From Fibrobacter sp. UWH4 (GTDB lineage Bacteria; Fibrobacterota; Fibrobacteria; Fibrobacterales; Fibrobacteraceae), in contig NZ_FRAY01000002.1 in the NCBI RefSeq assembly GCF_900142475.1, positions 434,001 to 498,000 on the forward strand: DNA of 64,000 bases, written 5' to 3'. The notes beneath the pieces are model-generated. The model made no database searches. It had not been told where the DNA came from and was given only the letters and a program-made list of their open reading frames with translations. The position numbers and the translations under genes are program-made. How positions within the stretch are numbered: the first letter of the stretch is position 1; every line of letters begins with the position of its first letter. This document shows positions 7,737 through 16,661 of this stretch, in pieces.

Positions 7737-10478
7737 TTAGTGCTTCCTAGAAGAAATGCCCCATCTAAAGATTCTTTCAACTTTAAAATCATCCTTGGCG
7801 CCGTAGACCTTGATTTTGAACTTCGCCAAATAAATTCCCGCGCCGACCCTGCGACCGTCATCGGAACGCATATTCCAACGCACATAGAGCTTATCCGGAT
7901 TTTCGAGGCAGTTGCCTTCGAAGAACGGATCGTTACAGTCGATATTTCCCGAGGCGCCACCCACGTAGGCACCCAGGTTCGTGTAGACATACAGTTCCCA
8001 AGTCAAGCCGATCTTGTCCATATTCGGAACGGATGCACCAACGGAATCATCCTTAGACATAATGGTCGAGAAGGCGACATCCATCAGCACTCCGAGGGAA
8101 GACTGGTCGGACGCTTCCTTGGCATTCTTCACATGTTCGATGGTAAACGGCTTTGCACGTTCGCTCAATTCCGCGGCCTTGTTCAAATCCGCAAAAGAGT
8201 TCGTCTTCATAATCAAGCGCGGATCACCTTCGACCAACACGGTCGGCGCCATTTCCGAGACCTTGTTGCCCTTGGTATCTGCAAGGCCGCTCGTAAAGTT
8301 ATCGAAGCGCACCGAGTCCGCCGGGTTCATTCGGGAAGACAAGTCTTCGCCCGCTTCCATAAACAGCGTCACCGTACGGCCATTGTCGCTCCATTCCGCA
8401 GAGCTCAAGTTGTAATGCACCCACTGTCCATCGACATAGAACGCGAGACAGTCATCAGACAGTGTTGCGTTCTTGTAGTCCATTGCCTCGGAGAACGTTA
8501 CCTTGAACTTGTCCGGTTCCATTTCCTGGAACGATTCCGGTTGCAGGAAAGTCGAAGAAATCACAGGCGGCATGTAGTCACGCATGTTGTAATCCGCCGA
8601 TTCCGTCGTATCCTTGCCATTGACCGAGAGCTTGTTCGAAATCGTCGCGTAACCGTACTCAATTTTTCCGCCCTTGGAATAGGACTTGTCAATGCCCGTA
8701 AGCATTTCCTTGACATCGTATTTTTCTGGATTATCGAGCGCATAACCCAGCACGCGACCATCCGCCGAAATCGTAAGGTCCGCAAGGTTCGGCTTGATTG
8801 CAAGCAATTCGCCGTCGCCATCGAGCCAGTAGAACGTGATGTCCATATTCTTCAGGTCTTCTTCGGTAATCGGAGTTTCAAAGCCGACCGAAGCGCTGTC
8901 CATCCGGCCATCGCCATCGCGGTCATAGAAACCGTTATTTTCGTTGTCGACCAAGACGCGGCCCGCATTCTGCACCGGAACTTCCTGGTTGTTCTTGTTT
9001 GTCGGAACTCCGTCGGCGGCAGTCAAGATTCCGTCCGGACATTCGGCACCACAGACCGTCTCGATTTTGAGCATATCGCCCACACGCACGATACCCGTAT
9101 CCACTACGAACGCCCACAGGTTACCGTCCTTCATGAACGCCGTCACATCAATCGAGGATCCATTCAGCTTCAAACCGCGACCGGTCGTCCACGATGTATC
9201 CATATCCTTGTTGAATCGAACAAGCAGAGTGTCGGTTGCGCTTCCCGTATTTCCCTTAATCAAGGTTGCTTCTTGGATGGCTGCTCCAATGCTATCGGCG
9301 AGAGCCGTCTGCAACGTTTCGCAACGGTTTCCGACCGTTGTGCAGACAAAGGCCTTGACCGCACCCGTCGCAGAATCTTTCTGCAATTCAACCTTCACGT
9401 CGGGGAGCCCGTACACGTCTTTTTTCTGCTTGACGTCACCGCTATACTTTTCAAAGGAATCGTCGTTCGGCCAGCTGTAGTAGAAGGAATCCACCGAGAC
9501 CGAGTCCATCTTGCCGCCAAACCAGGTCGCAATGCTGTCGCCAATGCCGTCGCCATCGGTATCAAAAATGGCTGCGCTATCCAAGGTCGGCATATCGGGG
9601 TTCGTGAACTGGTATTCGCCGGGGAACGGATTTTTCAAGATAAACTCGTTATTGTTCAAGCTGTCCGGGAAAGCGTTCATCGTGAAAGTCGAACCGTCAC
9701 TGATAGCCTTGGTCGAAACCACCATGAACTTGCCCTTGCCGTCCTTGATATCCAAGCGGATCGTTCCGTCGGACAGTTTCAGGTTCTTGCCACCTTCGCT
9801 CAGGAACATCATCGATTCGCTCTGTCCTTCTGCCGTAATGTAGAAGGTCCTCTGGAGAGCCGAGTCAACGCGGCCCTTCGCATGGCCGATCGGGATGATG
9901 GCCTCGACATCGACATGCATCGTATCGCCTACCTCGTAGGACATCTGCGACTTGCTGGTAATTTCCTTGCTCTCGACATAGTACTTCAGGTACGGGACAT
10001 AGAAATTGTAGATGAGGCTCACCTTCGGGTCCGAACCCGCCGCATCATCCGACGTACCCAGCGGGAAATTGTTCAACTCGTAGCGGCTTCCGATTCGGAC
10101 ATTCACGAGACCGGTTTCGTTATCGGCTTTCACCGCCGTAAGGTTCTTGATAATGGCCTCTTCCTTAGGAAGTTTCGAGTCAGCCAATTCAAGCGTCAAA
10201 GAATCACGGCCCAGGCCTTCTTCACTCGGGGCATACACGTAAAACGTTGCCCCCTTGATTGCAGCCGACTTGTTAAACGGATTTTCTCCGGGAGGAACCA
10301 CCCACAACTGAGCACCGCGGTCATCCCAAATACGGTAATACTTGCACAAGCCCTTGTCTTCGTCGGGAACCGATTCGTAGTCCGTACAGTCCGGATAATC
10401 CAACGCAAAAACACCTGTCGAAAAACTCAGCATCGACAGCAGAATCAGCGAAAGAAAATTTGTCTTGACTTGCAACAT
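7737..10478 (-). CDS. Large secreted Ig-like domain protein, paralogue of the downstream gene
   Basis: 913 aa from the ATG at 10478, chosen because GAGG lies just upstream and a signal peptide follows (MLQVKTNFLSLILLSML... ending GVFA). The mature N-terminus is Cys-containing (DYPDCTDYESVP). It holds Ca-loop motifs (DTDGDGIGD, DRDGDGRMD), an SbsA-type Ig-like segment (VTFSEAMDYKN, about residue 690), and a final domain with WNMRSDDGRRVGAGIYLAKF, resembling FlgD-type Ig domains. Compared with the downstream gene it lacks the Ser/Gly linker and the N-terminal putative propeller. The two genes are 27 bp apart and very probably co-transcribed. Likely an envelope or secreted structural protein; function unknown. 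Confidence 0.88.
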   Translation of the reverse strand: MLQVKTNFLSLILLSMLSFSTGVFALDYPDCTDYESVPDEDKGLCKYYRIWDDRGAQLWVVPPGENPFNKSAAIKGATFYVYAPSEEGLGRDSLTLELADSKLPKEEAIIKNLTAVKADNETGLVNVRIGSRYELNNFPLGTSDDAAGSDPKVSLIYNFYVPYLKYYVESKEITSKSQMSYEVGDTMHVDVEAIIPIGHAKGRVDSALQRTFYITAEGQSESMMFLSEGGKNLKLSDGTIRLDIKDGKGKFMVVSTKAISDGSTFTMNAFPDSLNNNEFILKNPFPGEYQFTNPDMPTLDSAAIFDTDGDGIGDSIATWFGGKMDSVSVDSFYYSWPNDDSFEKYSGDVKQKKDVYGLPDVKVELQKDSATGAVKAFVCTTVGNRCETLQTALADSIGAAIQEATLIKGNTGSATDTLLVRFNKDMDTSWTTGRGLKLNGSSIDVTAFMKDGNLWAFVVDTGIVRVGDMLKIETVCGAECPDGILTAADGVPTNKNNQEVPVQNAGRVLVDNENNGFYDRDGDGRMDSASVGFETPITEEDLKNMDITFYWLDGDGELLAIKPNLADLTISADGRVLGYALDNPEKYDVKEMLTGIDKSYSKGGKIEYGYATISNKLSVNGKDTTESADYNMRDYMPPVISSTFLQPESFQEMEPDKFKVTFSEAMDYKNATLSDDCLAFYVDGQWVHYNLSSAEWSDNGRTVTLFMEAGEDLSSRMNPADSVRFDNFTSGLADTKGNKVSEMAPTVLVEGDPRLIMKTNSFADLNKAAELSERAKPFTIEHVKNAKEASDQSSLGVLMDVAFSTIMSKDDSVGASVPNMDKIGLTWELYVYTNLGAYVGGASGNIDCNDPFFEGNCLENPDKLYVRWNMRSDDGRRVGAGIYLAKFKIKVYGAKDDFKVERIFRWGISSRKH

Positions 10479-10615
10479 TACGACCTCGGCAAAAAACTGA
10501 ACACACGCAAAAAAAACTTTGCATAATACACATTCCAAATATATGATTTTTTTTTAGAAAACGAACAACAAAAATTATAGTTGTGACTCGTATCTCACCC
10601 GCATTCCAAAGCGGA

Positions 10616-10634
10616 TTATTCCAAGTTGGAATAA
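10616..10634. promoter_or_regulatory. TTATTCCAA-G-TTGGAATAA palindrome
   Basis: Perfect 9-bp arms around a central G. It overlaps the last codons and stop of hemW and lies about 140 bp upstream of the surface protein gene that starts at 10478. Related palindromes are at 22179, 28083 and 53230. Confidence 0.5.
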
Positions 10635-11773
10635 GCGTTTGCAAGATCTGTGACGATTTCATCCATAAAAATCCAACCGCGCCCTTGCAGGCGGAGAATT
10701 CCATCTTTATTTATTACAAAATCCTTACGGATCCATTTGTCCACACAAGCGGCAGAACGCGATTCGGGATTATCGATTCCCAAGGCACGGAGATCCTCGA
10801 AACGGAGCCCCTTCGACTGCCGAAGCGAAAGCCAAATAAGCTCCATCAGTTCATCATCGCGATTCAGGCGATCGACCATAAGCGCATCAGCCGGACATTC
10901 CGAATTGACATAGTCTTTCCAGCGCGGATAAATTTCGGGAGCGTAAAAACGCGTTCCTCCTATATAGCTGTGCGCACCGGGACCAAAGCCCGCGTACTCG
11001 CCACGGTCCCAATAATTCCGGTTATGGGAGCTTTCAAAACCGGGCTTTGCGAAATTCGACACTTCGTAGCGTACAAAGCCTTTTCGTTCAAGGATTTCGA
11101 CACCCCCTAGATACATCGGTTCATAAAGATCTTCGTTCACGGACAGCTCCCCCCGTGAAACCCTGTGTCCAAGCCTGGAACGCGGAGAAACATTCAATCC
11201 ATAGAAACTGACATGATTCAACGGAAAATCCGAAAGGCGGTCGACGTCGGCCAAAAAGCCTTCTACGGTTTGCCCCGGAAGGTCAAACATCAGGTCGGCA
11301 TTCACCTGCAAATTTGGCATCGAGGTCAATAACCGAAGCGCCTCGAGCCCCCGCTCCACCGAATGGGAGCGCCCCACCAGCTTGAGCAGGTCCGCATCGA
11401 AAGTCTGCAAGCCGAGACTCACGCGATTCACTCCAAGCGAAAGCGCCGACTCCACCGTATATTCATCCGTCGATTCCGGATTGAACTCCATCGAGACTTC
11501 ACGCAAACGACCCGCAGCAACCCCCACCGAAGCAAGGCATTCGAAAATTTGGCGCAGGTAAGTGGGCGGTAATGCCGAAGGAGTTCCCCCTCCAAGATAA
11601 AGCGTCTCTGCCGTCTTCAACAGTCCCGGGCGCTCGCTTTCGAAACATACAATTTGCTTACAAATTACATCCGTATACTCTTTGTAGAGTTTAGACTGGG
11701 CCGGCATTACCCGAAAATCGCAATAATCGCAAACTTTTTTGCAAAAGGGGATGTGAAGATAGACACAAAACAT
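10616..11773 (-). CDS. hemW: HemW-like radical SAM protein
   Basis: 385 aa, normal HemW length. The N-terminus has the radical SAM CX3CX2C cluster motif preceded by the HemW-typical YLHIPFC (residues 5-11, CKKVCDYC at 11-18). GGGTPSALP near residue 60 is the glycine-rich SAM motif, and the C-terminal HemN_C region follows from about 280. HemW is a heme chaperone that inserts heme into respiratory enzymes; it was formerly annotated as oxygen-independent coproporphyrinogen oxidase. HemN proper has one further Cys in its motif, CX3CX2CXC. Here the residue two after the last Cys is Phe (CDYCDF), which supports HemW. It is divergent from the small membrane ORF at 11843. Confidence 0.9.
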   Translation of the reverse strand: MFCVYLHIPFCKKVCDYCDFRVMPAQSKLYKEYTDVICKQIVCFESERPGLLKTAETLYLGGGTPSALPPTYLRQIFECLASVGVAAGRLREVSMEFNPESTDEYTVESALSLGVNRVSLGLQTFDADLLKLVGRSHSVERGLEALRLLTSMPNLQVNADLMFDLPGQTVEGFLADVDRLSDFPLNHVSFYGLNVSPRSRLGHRVSRGELSVNEDLYEPMYLGGVEILERKGFVRYEVSNFAKPGFESSHNRNYWDRGEYAGFGPGAHSYIGGTRFYAPEIYPRWKDYVNSECPADALMVDRLNRDDELMELIWLSLRQSKGLRFEDLRALGIDNPESRSAACVDKWIRKDFVINKDGILRLQGRGWIFMDEIVTDLANAYSNLE

Positions 11774-11842
11774 GTTTTAACAATATAATTTTTTAATACG
11801 AATGAATCTTTTGCTAAAAATTAGATTATTTATATAAGAAGT

Positions 11843-12022
11843 ATGCGCAACGAAGAAAACATAAGTTGGAAACAAAAGATGAAGAAGCGGCTCCCGCTCC
11901 TGATTTTTTTGACGATATCCACTACGATTTTCTTCCTTGCTTCGGCCCTTCTACTTGACGAATCGTATAAAGATATTATTATTATCGCCATGATCTGGGC
12001 TCTCCCCCTATTTATTCACTGA
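11843..12022 (+). CDS. 59-aa membrane protein upstream of the cyclase
   Basis: A short ORF of 59 codons (starts MRNEENISWKQKMKKR) with two predicted membrane helices: LPLLIFLTISTTIFLASALL and, after a short DESYKD turn, IIIIAMIWALPLFI. Its stop is 7 bp before the ATG of the cyclase gene, whose ribosome site GAAGG overlaps its end. The close spacing suggests co-translation and a membrane partner for the cyclase. The upstream AAGAAG is only a weak ribosome site. No family recognised. Confidence 0.6.
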   Translation: MRNEENISWKQKMKKRLPLLIFLTISTTIFFLASALLLDESYKDIIIIAMIWALPLFIH

Positions 12023-12029
12023 AGGTTCC

Positions 12030-13106
12030 ATGGCCATTACTCGACTGACGCAACGTAAATGTAAGGCCGTATGCTTTTATATCCTTAGCTGGGTTATCGC
12101 GACCCTTCTTACGTCCCTTTTGTTCCAATACGGTTCCGGCAAAGGCATAGACCCCAGCCGCCTGCTGTTCATGCTGCAGCTGTCCCTGTTTTCGGGACTT
12201 TCGCACGCCATCTACGACGTGATGATCCTGCAAGACGAGATGGACAAGCGCCCCGTCGCCGCCGCCTTGCTGATCCGCTCCTGCTTCTTTCTGGCAAGCA
12301 TCTGCGCAAACCTCACTCTCTGCATTCTCATCTGGAAGATTGACAAGAGCGAAGGGCTGATCAACGAAGCCTCGCTAAAACAAGTCATCCAGTTTTTCAA
12401 GGAACCCAGCAGCCACATCCTTATTTTCTCGCTATTCCTGCTAGGGCACCTCATCACCTTTGTGCGTTCGGTACACAAGAAATTCGGCACCCGCGTTTTC
12501 ATAAACACCCTGCTCGGCAAGTACCAGGACCCCAAGGAAGAAGACCTTATCTTCATGTTCATCGACATGAAACATTCCACCGAAATCGCCGAGGAACTGG
12601 GACATGTCACCTACAGCAACTTTATCCGCGACTACTACAGGCTCCTGTCGAACTGTTGCGAAGAGAACCATGGCGAAATCTACCAAATCGCAGGCGACGG
12701 AGTGTTCCTGACCTGGAAAACGAAAGACTGCCACCGCAGGGCCCGTCCGCTGGAATGTTTCCACGACTTTGCCGAGTGTCTAGCCAGAACAAAGGGGAAA
12801 TTCATCAAGCGCTACGGTATCTGCCCTGCATTCAAGGCCGCCGCCCACTGCGGGAAGGTCATCTCGACCGAGGTCGGAAACTTTGGCAGCGAAATGGCGT
12901 ACCACGGCGACGTGCTGAACACCACGTCCCGAATCCAGACCCTCTGCTCCAAACTCGGACAGGATTTCTTGATTTCGGAAGACCTCTTCGCCAAGCTTCC
13001 GCTCCCCCTTCCCCATGGATTTTTGTGCGTAAAAGCGGGATTTTTCGAACTTCGGGGCAAAAAAAACGGAATTTTAATTTTTTCTTTGCACCAACCCTTG
13101 ACATAG
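12030..13106 (+). CDS. Membrane-bound class III adenylate/guanylate cyclase
   Basis: 358 aa. About four hydrophobic helices occupy residues 10-150, and the cyclase homology domain about 170-340. The first metal-binding Asp lies in FIDMKHSTEIAEELG (near residue 181), the second in IAGDGVFLTW (near 220). The transition-state Asn and Arg are in GDVLNTTSRIQ (near 296). The catalytic set is therefore complete and activity is expected. The residues that separate ATP from GTP use cannot be assigned with confidence. No HAMP or PAS domain is present, so the membrane segment or the adjacent 59-aa protein may sense the signal. Ribosome site GAAGG lies 4 bp before the ATG. Confidence 0.9.
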   Translation: MAITRLTQRKCKAVCFYILSWVIATLLTSLLFQYGSGKGIDPSRLLFMLQLSLFSGLSHAIYDVMILQDEMDKRPVAAALLIRSCFFLASICANLTLCILIWKIDKSEGLINEASLKQVIQFFKEPSSHILIFSLFLLGHLITFVRSVHKKFGTRVFINTLLGKYQDPKEEDLIFMFIDMKHSTEIAEELGHVTYSNFIRDYYRLLSNCCEENHGEIYQIAGDGVFLTWKTKDCHRRARPLECFHDFAECLARTKGKFIKRYGICPAFKAAAHCGKVISTEVGNFGSEMAYHGDVLNTTSRIQTLCSKLGQDFLISEDLFAKLPLPLPHGFLCVKAGFFELRGKKNGILIFSLHQPLT

Positions 13107-13126
13107 CCACCTAATTATTCTATAAT
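13098..13126 (+). promoter_or_regulatory. Sigma-70 promoter of tRNA-Gly copy 1
   Basis: Consensus TTGACA (13098-13103) and TATAAT (13121-13126) with a 17-bp spacer; transcription would start 5-6 bp before the tRNA. The -35 overlaps the 3' end of the cyclase gene. Confidence 0.9.
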
Positions 13127-13137
13127 TGGGTCACCCC

Positions 13138-13210
<73 letters not shown>

Positions 13211-13220
13211 CTAAAACAAA

Positions 13221-13248
13221 AAGAACCACTTCAAAGTGGTTCTTTTTT
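13221..13248 (+). terminator. Terminator of tRNA-Gly copy 1
   Basis: AAGAACCACTT pairs with AGTGGTTCTT around a short loop, followed by a T run, 10 bp after the tRNA. Confidence 0.85.
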
Positions 13249-13371
13249 GTTTTATCGCTAGACAATGGTATGCAGTACCTGAGACCCCTCGGGGTCGGGG
13301 GGCCGACTAAACAACGAGGCGCACAAAGTGCTTGCGAGTTGTTTAGGAACTCACGCCCTAAAGGGCGGGAG

Positions 13372-13581
13372 GCCCGTCAGGGTGAGGAGCTAGCCGGTCG
13401 CAGACCGGAGACTAGCGACGAATCAATCCCTTTTCCCACTCTAATACAAAAGAAGCCTAGCATAAAGCTAGGCCTTTTTTGTATTCGAATGATAATGGGT
13501 CGGACCCGAGACCCCTTGGGGGAGAGGGTGCGGCATAATTTGGCTCATGCACGAAGTGCGAAGAGGCAAATTATGAGCTTG
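13372..13581 (+). repeat. 210-bp tRNA-Gly tail cassette, copy 1
   Basis: Nearly identical to 15047-15256, differing at only a few positions. It contains a copy of the tRNA-Gly 3' end (TCCCTTTTCCCACTCT at 13427-13442), then a terminator-like hairpin AAGCCTAGC/GCTAGGC with T run (about 13453-13477), then a GC-rich tail. Around it (13250-13371 and 13582-13680) lie further degenerate elements with the same GCCGCAATCCCTTTT ending. Confidence 0.85.
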
Positions 13582-13716
13582 TGGCAAGCGAAGCTTGCAT
13601 CGAGCCCGTAGGGCGGCGAGCCAGCCGCGTAGCGGAGACTGGCGCTGCCGCAATCCCTTTTGACGCCATTTCACCCATAATTTTATATATTTCCCCAAAA
13701 ATTTGAAGGACAATTT

Positions 13717-14736
13717 ATGAAAATTGCAGTTATTGGTGGCGCAGGTTATATTGGCAGCCACACGATTATCGAACTTTATAAGGCAGGCCATTCCGTTGTC
13801 GCCGTCGACAACCTGGTGAACTCCTGCGACGAATCGCTCCGCAGAGTCGCTGAAATCGTCGGGCAAGAAATTCCCTTTATCAAGGCAGACGCCCGCGACG
13901 CTGCCGCCATGGACAAGATTTTCAAGGAAAACCACTTTGATGCCTGCATCCATTTTGCCGGGCTCAAGGCCGTTGGCGAATCGGTCGCCAAGCCGCTGGA
14001 ATACTACGAAAACAACATGAATGCGACATTCGTGCTGTTAAACGCCATGCGCAACAATGGCTGCAAGAACATCATCTTCTCGTCGTCGGCCACCGTGTAC
14101 GGCGATCCCGCAGAAATTCCCATCACCGAAAAATGTCCGAAGGGCGCCATCACCAACCCTTACGGCCAGACAAAGTCGATGCTGGAACAGGTACTGATCG
14201 ACGTGCAGAAGGCAGACCCCGAATGGAACGTGGTGCTGCTCCGCTACTTTAACCCGATTGGCGCCCACCCAAGTGGCCGCATCGGCGAAGACCCGAACGG
14301 CATTCCGAACAACTTAATGCCTTACATTACGCAGACCGCCGTAGGCATCCGCAAGGAACTCGGCGTGTTCGGCAACGACTACGACACCCCCGACGGAACC
14401 GGTGTGCGCGACTACATTCACGTTTGCGACCTCGCCGCAGGCCACGTGAGCGCGCTCAAGGCCATCGAAAACAAGTGCGGACTCGCCATTTACAACCTGG
14501 GAACAGGCCACGGCTACTCCGTGCTCGACGTGGTGCACGCTTTTGAAAAGGTGAACGGCATCAAGGTGCCCTACAGCATCAAGCCCCGCCGCGCAGGCGA
14601 CATCGCCACCTGCTACTGCAACCCCGAAAAGGCTTACAAGGAACTCGGCTGGAAGGCCCAGTTCGGCATCGAGGAAATGTGCCGCGACGCTTGGAACTGG
14701 CAAAAGAACAACCCGAACGGTTACCGCAAGGGGTAA
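13717..14736 (+). CDS. galE: UDP-glucose 4-epimerase
   Basis: 339 aa, standard length. The NAD-binding motif GGAGYIGSH is at residues 7-15, the catalytic Tyr-x-x-x-Lys is YGQTKS near residue 149, and the upstream catalytic Ser/Thr is in SSSATVYG near 124. It interconverts UDP-glucose and UDP-galactose for envelope glycans and galactose use. GAAGGA lies 7 bp before the ATG. It stands alone between two tRNA-Gly cassettes, which suggests that the tRNA plus tail was duplicated around it. Confidence 0.96.
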   Translation: MKIAVIGGAGYIGSHTIIELYKAGHSVVAVDNLVNSCDESLRRVAEIVGQEIPFIKADARDAAAMDKIFKENHFDACIHFAGLKAVGESVAKPLEYYENNMNATFVLLNAMRNNGCKNIIFSSSATVYGDPAEIPITEKCPKGAITNPYGQTKSMLEQVLIDVQKADPEWNVVLLRYFNPIGAHPSGRIGEDPNGIPNNLMPYITQTAVGIRKELGVFGNDYDTPDGTGVRDYIHVCDLAAGHVSALKAIENKCGLAIYNLGTGHGYSVLDVVHAFEKVNGIKVPYSIKPRRAGDIATCYCNPEKAYKELGWKAQFGIEEMCRDAWNWQKNNPNGYRKG

Positions 14737-14789
14737 CGGCCCCAAAAGCCGCTTTCTGCAAAAAAATTCATTTTTGCGGCACCTTCCCC

Positions 14790-14818
14790 TTGACACCTCC
14801 GCCCAATTATTCTATAAT
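14790..14818 (+). promoter_or_regulatory. Sigma-70 promoter of tRNA-Gly copy 2
   Basis: TTGACA (14790-14795), 17-bp spacer, TATAAT (14813-14818). The -10 flank AATTATTC...AATTG is shared with copy 1, so the duplication included the promoter. Confidence 0.9.
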
Positions 14819-14829
14819 TGAGCAACCCC

Positions 14830-14902
<73 letters not shown>

Positions 14903-14912
14903 CTAAAAACGA

Positions 14913-14945
14913 AAGAACCACCTAACAGGTGGTTCTTTTGTTTTT
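14913..14945 (+). terminator. Terminator of tRNA-Gly copy 2
   Basis: AAGAACCACCT/AGGTGGTTCTT stem with loop AAC and a T-rich tail. The stem differs from copy 1 by a compensated base pair. Confidence 0.85.
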
Positions 14946-15046
14946 ACAAGTAGGCGATGGACACGGACACTCGAAGAGGGGCCGACTAAATTCTTTTGTG
15001 GGCGCTAGCCCGTGGAAAGAATTTAGGACTTTGAGCGCAGCGATAA

Positions 15047-15256
15047 GCCCGTCAGGGTGAGGAGCTAGCCGGTCGCAGACCGGAGACTAGCGACGAATCA
15101 ATCCCTTTTCCCGCTCGAATACAAAAGAAGCCTAGCATAAAGCTAGGCCTTTTTTGTATTCGAATGATAATGGGTCGGACCCGAGACCCCTTGGGGGAGA
15201 GGGTGCGGCATAATTTGGCTCATGCACGAAGTGCGAAGAGGCAAATTATGAGCTTG
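15047..15256 (+). repeat. 210-bp tRNA-Gly tail cassette, copy 2
   Basis: Second copy of 13372-13581. The embedded tRNA tail at 15102-15116 (TCCCTTTTCCCGCTC) is here an exact match to the functional tRNA 3' end. The hairpin AAGCCTAGC/GCTAGGC is at 15128-15150. A further CCTAG/CTAGG hairpin follows at about 15310-15336. No gene is seen between 14903 and 15463. Confidence 0.85.
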
Positions 15257-15416
15257 AGGCAAGCCAGCCGCGTAGCGGAGACTGGCGCAGCCGCAATCCC
15301 TTTGACAACTAAAAAGCCTAGTTTAAAGCTAGGCTCGCATTTATTTGAATGTTAACGGGTCAAAAATAATTTGTCTCGAAGGCTTTGCTGAGTTGAAATA
15401 CATACGTGTTATACAG

Positions 15417-15441
15417 CAAAAAGGCGGTCATCAGACCGCCT
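15417..15441 (-). terminator. Terminator of the Rpn-family gene
   Basis: AGGCGGTC (15422-15429) and GACCGCCT (15434-15441) with a 4-nt loop; on the minus strand it is followed by a T run. Confidence 0.85.
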
Positions 15442-15463
15442 AGCAAAGCATTTTTGGGAGCAA

Positions 15464-16366
15464 TTAGAGTTCGCGAATTTCTTTTTCGGAAAGATTAGTC
15501 GTTTCCTTTATAATGGAAATATCTACACCCTTATCGCGCATTTTCTTCGCGATTTCGCAGGCTGTTCGATGCTTCAGCCAAGCTTCATCAAAGTCTTTCA
15601 TCAATTCGCAACGCATATATCTAGCACTAAAATTACACAATTTCACCTCGTTTTGCAAGACCTTGAACACGGGGTCGGTAGCAAACTCGCTAAAATCGGC
15701 TTCACGGTTGAGCGTATCGATGGCACGGAGCCACTGTGCGATGCGGCTGTTGTCGCCTTCGAACTTTTCCTTCTGCTTGAGGAACTTGTTCACTTCGATG
15801 AGAGTCACCGTCTGCCGTTCAAAATATACACGCTGCTCCTGATTGCGGAGCTGCACCTTATGACGATAATTCGGGGATTCCTTGAACGCATCGAAAAACT
15901 GGAAACTGACCACATGCAGGTTTTCCAGGCGCGTAAACTTTCCAACCTTTTCCATGCTGCTCGTAAGGCGAGCCACATAAAGAACCAAACGGTCGTTGAA
16001 CAGAAAATCGTTATTTTCGTGCTGAACGTCAACAGAGATGCGGTCGCGCGGAATATTTTCGCCGCGGTCGTTAGTCAGCAGCAAATCGGGTTCAATACTA
16101 CGGTAACCCATTTCGCCAGGAATATAGGGGTTTACAAGCTTCGGATTCTCAATACGGTCCGAACCGACAAGGTTCAGCGCCGCATTGATGAGATCCGTTG
16201 TGAGCATCAAGTTCTTCTCGCTTGCGAGAATCTTCTTGATGCACCCATCATTGTAGAAATAAACATTCCGATGTTCGTATTCCTTGACGATTGCGTCAAG
16301 GTCAAGTCCGTTATCATCCGCATTTTTCAGTTTATGCTGAAAAACGGCAAATTCTTCTCTAGTCAT
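15464..16366 (-). CDS. Rpn/PD-(D/E)XK nuclease family protein
   Basis: 300 aa from the ATG at 16366 (AAGG upstream; the 25 extra codons upstream are not family-like). The PD-(D/E)XK core is visible as EPDLLL near residue 90 and ISVDVQHEN near 107, the DxQ variant typical of the Rpn and PF12784 'nuclease family transposase' group. The C-terminus (KMRDKGVDISIIKETTNLSEKEIREL region) is the usual tail of these proteins. Despite the transposase label, no terminal inverted repeats are seen, and Rpn relatives are DNA endonucleases tied to recombination. Monocistronic, with its own terminator. Confidence 0.8.
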   Translation of the reverse strand: MTREEFAVFQHKLKNADDNGLDLDAIVKEYEHRNVYFYNDGCIKKILASEKNLMLTTDLINAALNLVGSDRIENPKLVNPYIPGEMGYRSIEPDLLLTNDRGENIPRDRISVDVQHENNDFLFNDRLVLYVARLTSSMEKVGKFTRLENLHVVSFQFFDAFKESPNYRHKVQLRNQEQRVYFERQTVTLIEVNKFLKQKEKFEGDNSRIAQWLRAIDTLNREADFSEFATDPVFKVLQNEVKLCNFSARYMRCELMKDFDEAWLKHRTACEIAKKMRDKGVDISIIKETTNLSEKEIREL

Positions 16367-16576
16367 TATTGCCTTTTGTAGTTTCTTCACGGGAAATTCC
16401 GCAAAGCGGCAGAAAGAAATGCCTCTGTCTATACTATACACGCATTTTTTGAACGCTCACCGACATTTTTTCGAAAAATTTATTTCTTTTTACAAAACAA
16501 AAATAGATTTAGTAACGAAATCCATAAAATCGGTCGAAATCTGCTAGAAGTATAGATTAAATTGCCACAAGAATTC

Positions 16577-16597
16577 GATTTGGCTAACGCCAAAATC
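16577..16597. promoter_or_regulatory. Inverted repeat upstream of the FISUMP lipoprotein gene
   Basis: GATTTGGC and GCCAAAATC around TAAC, about 65-85 bp before the GTG at 16662. It could be an operator for that gene; no family is assigned. The rest of 16367-16661 is AT-rich without a gene. Confidence 0.35.
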
Positions 16598-16661
16598 TAG
16601 CCGAACAACTTATTTTTATATTTGTTTGCGAGTTTATTTTTGAGGTTACCGGAGGTCTTCT

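Noticed and set aside
7740-10526. A 928-codon open frame on the plus strand opposite the Ig-like surface protein gene, and similar long antisense frames at 75-1982, 4026-5663, 39951-41768, 44951-46357 and 55945-57627
   Set aside because: Each mirrors a well-supported gene on the other strand, has Arg/His-rich protein without motifs, no ribosome site, and arises from the codon bias of the real gene.
13427-13442. A third tRNA-Gly gene ending at this tail
   Set aside because: Only the 3' end of the T arm and acceptor is present; no D arm or anticodon arm can be folded upstream, so it is a tail copy and not a tRNA gene.
15464-16366. Transposase of an insertion sequence
   Set aside because: The protein family is sometimes named transposase, but there are no terminal inverted repeats, target duplications or second ORF; the fold is an Rpn-type nuclease.
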